A stretch of 9,345 bases of DNA from Bacteroidales bacterium (GTDB taxonomy: Bacteria; Bacteroidota; Bacteroidia; Bacteroidales; VadinHA17), in NCBI GenBank assembly GCA_017882245.1, contig JADGPV010000096.1, forward strand, positions 1-9,345, given 5' to 3'. Position 1 is the first letter of the stretch. The number at the start of each line of letters is the position of its first letter. Positions 4,864 through 9,345 of the stretch are shown piece by piece. A program made the translations under genes and the position numbers. The notes beneath the pieces were generated by a model. It was not told the DNA's origin and made no database searches. It saw only the letters and a list, made by a program, of their open reading frames with translations.

Positions 4864-7545
4864 TTATTTTAATTCCAGACGCTGAAGATAAATACAATCC
4901 AGCAGAAATTCATTTACCTCCCCGTCCATATTTCTGTTGAAATCCTCGTATCTGATTGTCAGAAGGTTCACACCTTTCTTAAGGGTGACCCACTCCACGT
5001 TGGTCATTCCCCAGTTAGACCACTCATCTTTCCCGCGCTGCGGAAATACCAGCGATCCGGTAAAAATGCCATTAATATAAAGTGACCGTATACCGCAGTT
5101 ATTGTCTGTGTTTACCGGTCCCGTACCATTTGCATACCGCATTCTGAGGGCGTATTTACCTTCATCAGCGTTCATCCTGATGACGAGCGCCTTTTTATTG
5201 TTCGATATGAAATGAACATACCCTTTTCCTGAAAATCCCTCTGTCTTGTTTTCACAGGCAAGATTATAATCTTCTGCCTGAAGCATTATTCCTGACGCTT
5301 GGGGTTCTATGCATACCGGATTGCTCAGGAAGGATTCAATACCAGTGCTGTCAACTGCCAGTACCTGATATTCCGCTGCCTGGTTTTTATCCGCGATATC
5401 AATAAATGTCTCTGCGGTGGAATTCCATTTAGTACCATTACTGAAAATATTGTATTCCCTGGCCCCCCTGACAGCTGTCCATGACAGACGGTTTTTTTCA
5501 ATGGATAACACCGGTGTCTCAGGTGCAGTAATGTCGGGTAGAGGTTTAAACTGACTGTCATTTGCCTTGCCGTTCATCAAAATTTCAATTGTGTGTGAGC
5601 CGGTCGTCGCAGCAGGGATGACATGCCCTGATGTCTCCATGCCATCCAGCTTAAAGGAGCTGATACCGTCACCAAATCCTTTAACAGAGATCTGCAAGGT
5701 TCCATCACGGTATTTAAAATTTTTGAGAGTATAAGTTCCTTTGAAGCTTTCAGGTATCACGGGACTGAATACGAGCTGATCTTTTTCGAACTCCATTCCG
5801 AAAATGACACGATAATGCATTGCCAGCATGGCTGCAACGCTCCATAATTGTCTGTCGGAATTAATTTCGGTTCCTGCAAAGTCGCCGGTTTCCGCCACGA
5901 AGTTTTCCTTGTTTGTCAGGAACAGGGCGGCAGCGCGGATAATTGAAGCAAGACCGAATTCCACAGCGCTGGCCTGATGCTGACCGGCATTTGCCATGGT
6001 CCAGAAAGCCTCGACAAAAGGCCATATACCGTTGTTATGATAGGGAGGTATGCCGGGTATCTGCGGGTAAATACACGGTATGCCAAATTCAAGGACCGGA
6101 GTGTTATGCAGCACATCTGTTTTTTGCGACTCACCGGCGATATCAAAAAGCACCGTGAATGCTTCACCCAGCGATTCAGAGCGGGGCGACAGGGAACGAT
6201 AGAGCTGGCCGTACAGGTACTGGCCATAGTAACCTTTGTCTGGTTGCCAGAGGTATTGGTTGATGCCATTGCGGATTTTTTCTGCCTGCTCTGACCAGGT
6301 ATTTTCCGTCCCAAGCTCCTCAGCCATCATGCCAAGAGTTTTAAGTGCCTGGTAATAAGCCGCGTTTGTTCCCAGGTTCAGCGAAGCATAGATGTCGGCA
6401 GGTTCCATCCATAATGGGTAGGTCTGTTTGCGCCAGTCGAGGAATGATGATTCGCCCCTTACCAGTCCGGTTGCAGGATCGATTATCGTTTTCCGGTCGT
6501 CTTCAATACTGTTTTTTATTATCTCGAAAGCCTGTTCCAGCCATTGCCTGTCGCCGGTATATTTATAGATCTCCCATGCCGCAAGGGACCAGACCACCCT
6601 GTCGGAAGATACCGGCCATGCTCCGCCGGTGCCAGTATCCTGTATTATCCTGTTGTCAGCCACTTTGCGCATCAGACTGGCCTTGCATCTTTCGGGATCG
6701 ATGTAGGCAAAGGCAAGCACAGTGGCGTAGCTGACATCACGGGTCCACACTCCTGCCCACTCTTTACCGGTTCGGAAGGTGCCGTCTGCTTCCTGAAGCA
6801 TGATCATCTCATCGAGTGACATGTTGTAAAGAGCATCCAGCAGCTCTGATTCGCTGTTGAACACGGGGTATGATGACAGGTCGTTTTTCAGCTTCCATTC
6901 TGAGGAGGTATGTGCGGAAGGATCATAAACATTGAATACCAGCTCATTCTCAAAGATCCCGTCGCCATCAGGGTCCTGCAACTTCAATTGCCCGTTGCCT
7001 GCCAGGTTCTCAAAGTCCCAGCTGAGAGGATAGGTGTCGCCTGCAATGTAGAGGCCCTTAAAATCCGCCTTATATATCCTGTTCCTGGACGAGTCGTCAT
7101 AATAACCCTTTTCTTCAAAGGCTTTAAGAACCTTGGTAAAATCGACCCTGAACCTGACCTTGGTGTTTACCGGGAGCGGCCGGGTAGATTCCCTGTCAGT
7201 TCGCAGTTGAGATCTCTCGCCGAAGGTTACATTCAGGACTACTTCACTATCACCCTCAGGTAAGATATTGGCTTCGTGATTCACACCGAAAGCCAGTTCA
7301 TCATCACGCCCGTTTATACTGAATTTGAATTGTATGAGTGGATCAATATTGGTCTTTGCCATGCTCACATAATCCGAAACTATGTGTTCCGGGCTGATAG
7401 CCACTGCCCTGAATTCTCCCTGTTCCACCCGGTCATGGAAGACGGTAAAAGCATCCGATCTGTAGAAAGCCATATCCTTTTGGTTACATCCCGAAAGTAC
7501 AAAGGAAGCAACGCCTGTCAAAATTACCATCGTTTTCCACCTCAT
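4864..7545 (-). CDS. Lipoprotein (alpha/alpha)6 glycoside hydrolase, trehalase/MGH1-like, with FN3-like and CBM6/35-like C-terminus
   Basis: The 893-aa product starts with a lipoprotein signal (VLSGC, lipidated Cys20). Residues about 25-215 are a beta-rich domain ending in DPDGDGIFEN (191-200), a calcium-loop-like sequence. Residues about 230-590 form a six-hairpin (alpha/alpha)6 catalytic domain: VWTRD at 266-270, the segment RGESSFLDWR at 363-372, aromatic-rich YPLWMEPADIY, PYHNNGIWPFVEAFW at 501-515 (compare the trehalase QWDxPxGWAP signature) and SDRQLWSVAA near 563-572. D270, E365, D370 and E512 are acidic residues in these conserved-looking segments; which are catalytic cannot be told. 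A short beta domain follows, then an FN3-like domain (about 675-748) and a carbohydrate-binding domain of the CBM6/35 type (about 753-890, starting MLQAEDY). It likely hydrolyses an alpha-linked sugar in the periplasm or at the surface; the substrate is unknown. AAAGGG precedes the start. No SusC/SusD genes are next to it. Confidence 0.82.
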   Translation of the reverse strand: MRWKTMVILTGVASFVLSGCNQKDMAFYRSDAFTVFHDRVEQGEFRAVAISPEHIVSDYVSMAKTNIDPLIQFKFSINGRDDELAFGVNHEANILPEGDSEVVLNVTFGERSQLRTDRESTRPLPVNTKVRFRVDFTKVLKAFEEKGYYDDSSRNRIYKADFKGLYIAGDTYPLSWDFENLAGNGQLKLQDPDGDGIFENELVFNVYDPSAHTSSEWKLKNDLSSYPVFNSESELLDALYNMSLDEMIMLQEADGTFRTGKEWAGVWTRDVSYATVLAFAYIDPERCKASLMRKVADNRIIQDTGTGGAWPVSSDRVVWSLAAWEIYKYTGDRQWLEQAFEIIKNSIEDDRKTIIDPATGLVRGESSFLDWRKQTYPLWMEPADIYASLNLGTNAAYYQALKTLGMMAEELGTENTWSEQAEKIRNGINQYLWQPDKGYYGQYLYGQLYRSLSPRSESLGEAFTVLFDIAGESQKTDVLHNTPVLEFGIPCIYPQIPGIPPYHNNGIWPFVEAFWTMANAGQHQASAVEFGLASIIRAAALFLTNKENFVAETGDFAGTEINSDRQLWSVAAMLAMHYRVIFGMEFEKDQLVFSPVIPESFKGTYTLKNFKYRDGTLQISVKGFGDGISSFKLDGMETSGHVIPAATTGSHTIEILMNGKANDSQFKPLPDITAPETPVLSIEKNRLSWTAVRGAREYNIFSNGTKWNSTAETFIDIADKNQAAEYQVLAVDSTGIESFLSNPVCIEPQASGIMLQAEDYNLACENKTEGFSGKGYVHFISNNKKALVIRMNADEGKYALRMRYANGTGPVNTDNNCGIRSLYINGIFTGSLVFPQRGKDEWSNWGMTNVEWVTLKKGVNLLTIRYEDFNRNMDGEVNEFLLDCIYLQRLELK

Positions 7546-7609
7546 AACCCTTTTTTTTGTGATTATTTAACCCTGATTGCGGTCTTAAGTTACACAGATT
7601 TTGGACATT

Positions 7610-7636
7610 AAAAAAATCCCCCTTGGGAAGGGGGAG
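7610..7636 (-). terminator. Strong - strand Rho-independent terminator after the PepSY-like gene
   Basis: TCCCCC (7617-7622) pairs with GGGGGA (7630-7635) around a 7-nt loop. On the - strand the stem is followed directly by a run of Ts (complement of the A run at 7610-7616). It lies about 120 nt after the stop of the gene at 7758-8315 and upstream of the glycosidase gene, so the two - strand genes are probably separate transcription units. The glycosidase promoter would then lie between 7545 and 7610, where I see no clear TAnnTTTG motif. Confidence 0.75.
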
Positions 7637-7662
7637 AGCTTTAATGTGTAGAAGGTAAACAT

Positions 7663-7711
7663 GCACTCCTCAATTTCGGGAAGGGGTGCCACTGGTTTAA
7701 ACCGGGAGGCA
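7663..7711. repeat. Tandem hairpins in the 3' tail of the PepSY-like gene
   Basis: GCACTCCT (7663-7670) pairs with AGGGGTGC (7682-7689), eight pairs including one G-T. Next to it, TGCC (7687-7690) pairs with GGCA (7708-7711) around an inner dyad containing the perfect palindrome GGTTTAAACC (7694-7703). The two hairpins share bases 7687-7689, so they are alternatives. Farther on, CACCCC (7736-7741) could also pair with GGGGTG (7683-7688). This looks like a non-coding repeat element or a structured mRNA tail between the stop codon at 7758 and the terminator at 7610-7636. Confidence 0.5.
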
Positions 7712-7757
7712 TGGTGATTAATTATACTTGTCAACCACCCCCGGCCGGTTCGTATTT

Positions 7758-8315
7758 TCAATAATTTCCCTGATAGTTAAAGGATATGCTTCTTTTTACG
7801 TTATCCTTTTCAGCCGTAATACGAAAATGCTGTTCTACGTTGCTTTTATTCTGATCGCGATAATATCTGATGATCTCTTTATTGCCGACTATTTTCCAGT
7901 CCTTGTACGGGCTCTGTAAGAATGATTCCATGATAGAGGGAGGCACGGCTATATTGGTGGATACTTCCCTGGTTTCTATAAGGTCTCCGTTTGCATTGTA
8001 CACTGCCCAAAGATCATTACCTTTATCCGTTTTCATGGTGACTTTGTATTGATCGAGCTTAATATCAGATGCTCCCACATCATAGACCCATCCGTATTCC
8101 TTAAGTGCATACGGGAATTTAGACCAGGTAAGAGGATTGTTTTTATCAAACTGTACGTTGACAGCTTTTTGAACTGCTAAAGGAACCTTGTCTTTTGTAA
8201 TAGTTTCATTTATGCCAGGTTCCCTGTCGTTAAGATTGTAATCATGGGATACTTGTGCAACTGAAGGAAACACAAATACCACAAGAGCCAGTGATGCAAT
8301 TAATATTTTTTTCAT
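7758..8315 (-). CDS. Secreted PepSY-like (BLIP-fold-like) periplasmic protein
   Basis: The 185-aa product begins with a clear Sec signal peptide (MKKILIASLALVVFVFPSVA, cleavage expected near residue 20-21). The mature part shows two similar halves of the PepSY-like type found in Bacteroidetes. The first is VPLAVQKAVNVQFDKNNPLTWSK (44-66), followed by strands and the turn WAVYNANGDLIETR (103-116). The second begins VPPSIMESFLQSPYKDWKIVG (124-144), followed by strands to the end. Each half is a helix that normally starts 'lP..v...f...yP' followed by a beta sheet. Such proteins are exported to the periplasm, and their roles are mostly unknown. There are no cysteines and no lipobox. It diverges from the small lipoprotein gene at 8577 with 261 nt between the starts. 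It is followed by hairpins and a strong terminator, so it is probably monocistronic. Confidence 0.78.
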   Translation of the reverse strand: MKKILIASLALVVFVFPSVAQVSHDYNLNDREPGINETITKDKVPLAVQKAVNVQFDKNNPLTWSKFPYALKEYGWVYDVGASDIKLDQYKVTMKTDKGNDLWAVYNANGDLIETREVSTNIAVPPSIMESFLQSPYKDWKIVGNKEIIRYYRDQNKSNVEQHFRITAEKDNVKRSISFNYQGNY

Positions 8316-8464
8316 AATTTTAAGGTAATTGGTTAATATTATTACTTGAATGTTATAACAATTATATAGAGATAAAGTTTTGTAAATAATGTCAAAAAAT
8401 ATCCTACTGAACTTTTCTTGTTCAAACCGGAATCACTTATGGCGTGCAGCGACTTCTGCCAGGG

Positions 8465-8518
8465 TCGAATTAGATGGCCATTGACCATCGAATAAATGAG
8501 ATTGGGATATGCAATATC
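8465..8518. promoter_or_regulatory. Dyads and direct repeats in the divergent intergenic region
   Basis: The 8316-8576 spacer separates divergent starts. It contains a direct repeat TCGAAT at 8465-8470 and 8488-8493, a dyad GATGG (8473-8477)/CCATC (8485-8489) between them, and a second dyad GATAT-GCA-ATATC at 8506-8518. The second dyad ends about 30 bp upstream of the -7 candidate at 8548. They could be operator sites, but short dyads are common by chance and no regulator gene is nearby. Confidence 0.25.
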
Positions 8519-8547
8519 TTTCTCCGGAATTTCCTGTTAATTATAAT

Positions 8548-8555
8548 TACCTTTG
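8548..8555 (+). promoter_or_regulatory. Candidate -7 promoter element for the small lipoprotein gene
   Basis: TACCTTTG matches the Bacteroidetes TAnnTTTG consensus at all fixed positions and lies 21 nt upstream of the ATG at 8577. A matching -33 TTTG at the right distance (about 8522-8528) is not seen, so only the -7 half is supported. The motif overlaps the in-frame TTG at 8553, which argues against that codon being the translation start. Confidence 0.4.
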
Positions 8556-8576
8556 GAATACCGGGAGATTTTAAAA

Positions 8577-8957
8577 ATGAATAAAGCACGGACTTTATTA
8601 ATATTTTTCGCTGTTGCTTCAACACTGCTGACGTCATGTGGAGGAGATAATTCCAAACAAGACTACGCAAGTTTGATTACAGGGACTTATATTGGAACGG
8701 TTACGAACGGATCAGGTACAACAGCTGGCTCTTCTGAACTTGTTAAACGGTCAGAGACAAAAGTTGATATGGATATAATTGCCGGCTCGCACACTCTCAG
8801 TATTCCTGGGATACGGGTAAGCAGGGTTGACGACAACATTTATGACCTGTCTTGTACTATTTCAGGTAATTCATTGGACGGCAAAGTAGAAGGGAATAAA
8901 CTGACGTACACTCTGTCTTCAGGTGCTTTGAACGGAACATTTACCGGCACCAAATAA
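8577..8957 (+). CDS. Small beta-rich lipoprotein, possibly calycin-like
   Basis: I choose the ATG at 8577 (126 aa), preceded by GGGAG at 8563-8567 with a 9-nt spacer, instead of the TTG at 8553, which falls in the probable promoter. The signal MNKARTLLIFFAVASTLLTSC has a good lipobox, with lipidation at Cys21, followed by GGDNS. The mature part of about 105 residues is almost all predicted beta strand: TGTYIGTVTNG, ETKVDMDIIAG, IPGIRVSRVDD, NIYDLSCTISG, SLDGKVEGNKLTYTLSSG and LNGTFTGTK. This is the rhythm of small Bacteroidetes lipoproteins with a calycin/lipocalin-like barrel (GTYxGxV start, final 'fxG' strand). The fold assignment is inference, and no function can be named. It diverges from the PepSY-like gene and stands alone on its strand, 122 nt before the next + gene. 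Confidence 0.72.
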   Translation: MNKARTLLIFFAVASTLLTSCGGDNSKQDYASLITGTYIGTVTNGSGTTAGSSELVKRSETKVDMDIIAGSHTLSIPGIRVSRVDDNIYDLSCTISGNSLDGKVEGNKLTYTLSSGALNGTFTGTK

Positions 8958-8980
8958 TTCAGATGCAGATCTTCTGGTTG

Positions 8981-9026
8981 GCAGGAACCTGCAGTCATGT
9001 ACCAGATCGGAACCAAAGGCTTTTGG
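8981..9026 (+). other. Two small hairpins after the small lipoprotein gene
   Basis: GCAG (8981-8984)/CTGC (8989-8992) encloses GAAC, and CCAAA (9013-9017)/TTTGG (9022-9026) encloses GGCT. Neither is followed by a T run, so they are poor intrinsic terminators. They are the only structure I see between the stop at 8957 and the next promoter. Confidence 0.25.
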
Positions 9027-9038
9027 CTCAATTTCATA

Positions 9039-9070
9039 TTTGACTTGCCTCCTTCTATTTCGTAACTTTA
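9039..9070 (+). promoter_or_regulatory. Candidate Bacteroidetes-type promoter for the last gene
   Basis: TTTG at 9039-9042 is a perfect -33 element. It is followed after exactly 20 nt by TAACTTTA at 9063-9070, which matches TAnnTTTG at all but the last position. Transcription would start near 9074-9078, leaving almost no leader before the ATG at 9080. This makes the second in-frame ATG at 9089 a real alternative start. Confidence 0.5.
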
Positions 9071-9079
9071 TCAAAATAA

Positions 9080-9345
9080 ATGACCAGAATGGCAAGTCTC
9101 ATCCGGCATTTAAAAATTATTTTTTTACAGATTGTATTTTCTATACAAGCCATTTCCGTAGCCGGTGGTCAGACAGGACAGACAGATTCCGAACAACTTA
9201 ATCTGATTGACCTGGGTAATAAAATTCAAAATACCATCAGTTTTGATATCTCCGGTCCTGACTATGAGAGCATCAAAGCCGTCACAGGCAGGGAAATCAG
9301 CGTGAACCCCAGACTTCTTATAATAAACAACGACACGCTGACCGC
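9080..9345 (+). CDS. Exported protein, N-terminal part (3' end outside window)
   Basis: An ATG at 9080 opens a frame with no stop to the end of the window (88 complete codons visible). The start reads MTRMASLIRHLKIIFLQIVFSIQAISVAGG: basic residues, then a hydrophobic stretch, then small residues, fitting a signal peptide cleaved near residue 28-31. No lipobox Cys is present. A second in-frame ATG at 9089 gives an equally good signal peptide. The mature start is polar (QTGQTDSEQ), then alternates hydrophobic residues as in beta strands (TISFDISG, ISVNPRLLIINNDTLT). I do not recognise the family from this fragment. It is probably an envelope or surface protein, in keeping with its neighbours, and has its own promoter candidate. 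Confidence 0.65.
   Translation, partial: MTRMASLIRHLKIIFLQIVFSIQAISVAGGQTGQTDSEQLNLIDLGNKIQNTISFDISGPDYESIKAVTGREISVNPRLLIINNDTLT

Noticed and set aside
5943..6734. Several + strand reading frames of 70-130 codons inside the glycosidase gene
   Set aside because: They are antisense shadows rich in Arg, Cys and Pro with no domain sense, and the - strand frame is clearly the coding one.
8411..8470. Possible repeat of the 3011-3050 intergenic sequence
   Set aside because: Both contain TTGTTCAAA(A)CCGGA and AATTAGAT, but with an indel, different spacing and no similarity between them; two short matches in AT-rich spacers can arise by chance.

Overview
The window looks like chromosomal DNA from a member of the Bacteroidetes, most likely Bacteroidales. 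The signs are a TonB C-terminal domain protein of the 'MPQFPGGENAM...YP' type, a PepSY-like periplasmic protein, lipoproteins with LSGC/LTSC lipoboxes, few strong Shine-Dalgarno sites, and promoter candidates fitting the Bacteroidetes pattern (TTTG near -33, about 20 nt, TAnnTTTG near -7). This placement rests on protein style and promoter motifs, not on a marker gene. No rRNA, tRNA, CRISPR array, transposase or phage gene is visible.

Layout. (1) Positions 1-391 hold the 3' end of a TonB-family gene entered through a 9-nt tandem repeat coding for polyproline; a good intrinsic terminator follows at 431-461. (2) Positions 550-2716 hold a two-gene + strand operon: a PLP enzyme of the alpha-oxoamine synthase (BioF/KBL/SPT) family, overlapping by 14 nt an enolase-superfamily dipeptide epimerase with the full catalytic set of L-Ala-D/L-Glu epimerases. 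(3) A small unrecognised gene lies on the - strand at 2754-2951. (4) A secreted protein of about 528 aa with one bacterial Ig-like domain occupies 3183-4769 (+). It converges on a large lipoprotein glycoside hydrolase at 4864-7545 (-), and a REP-like inverted repeat fills the junction. (5) A secreted PepSY-like protein lies at 7758-8315 (-), followed by a set of hairpins ending in a strong - strand terminator. (6) A small lipoprotein (8577-8957, +) diverges from it. A truncated exported protein (9080 onward, +), with a good Bacteroidetes-type promoter, leaves the window.

How the genes may work together. The clearest functional unit is the operon at 550-2716. The epimerase points to recycling of peptidoglycan-derived dipeptides or use of related dipeptides. 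The AOS-family partner would join an amino acid to an acyl-CoA, or cleave such a product, and its substrate cannot be read from sequence. The rest is mostly a run of separately transcribed envelope or secreted proteins (glycosidase, Ig-domain protein, PepSY-like protein, small lipoprotein), consistent with a surface-function region but without SusC/SusD, a regulator, or other hallmarks of a polysaccharide utilisation locus. I see no clear new multi-gene system. The points most worth checking are the AOS-epimerase pairing, the REP-like elements, the unassigned glycosidase specificity and the unassigned half of the Ig-domain protein.
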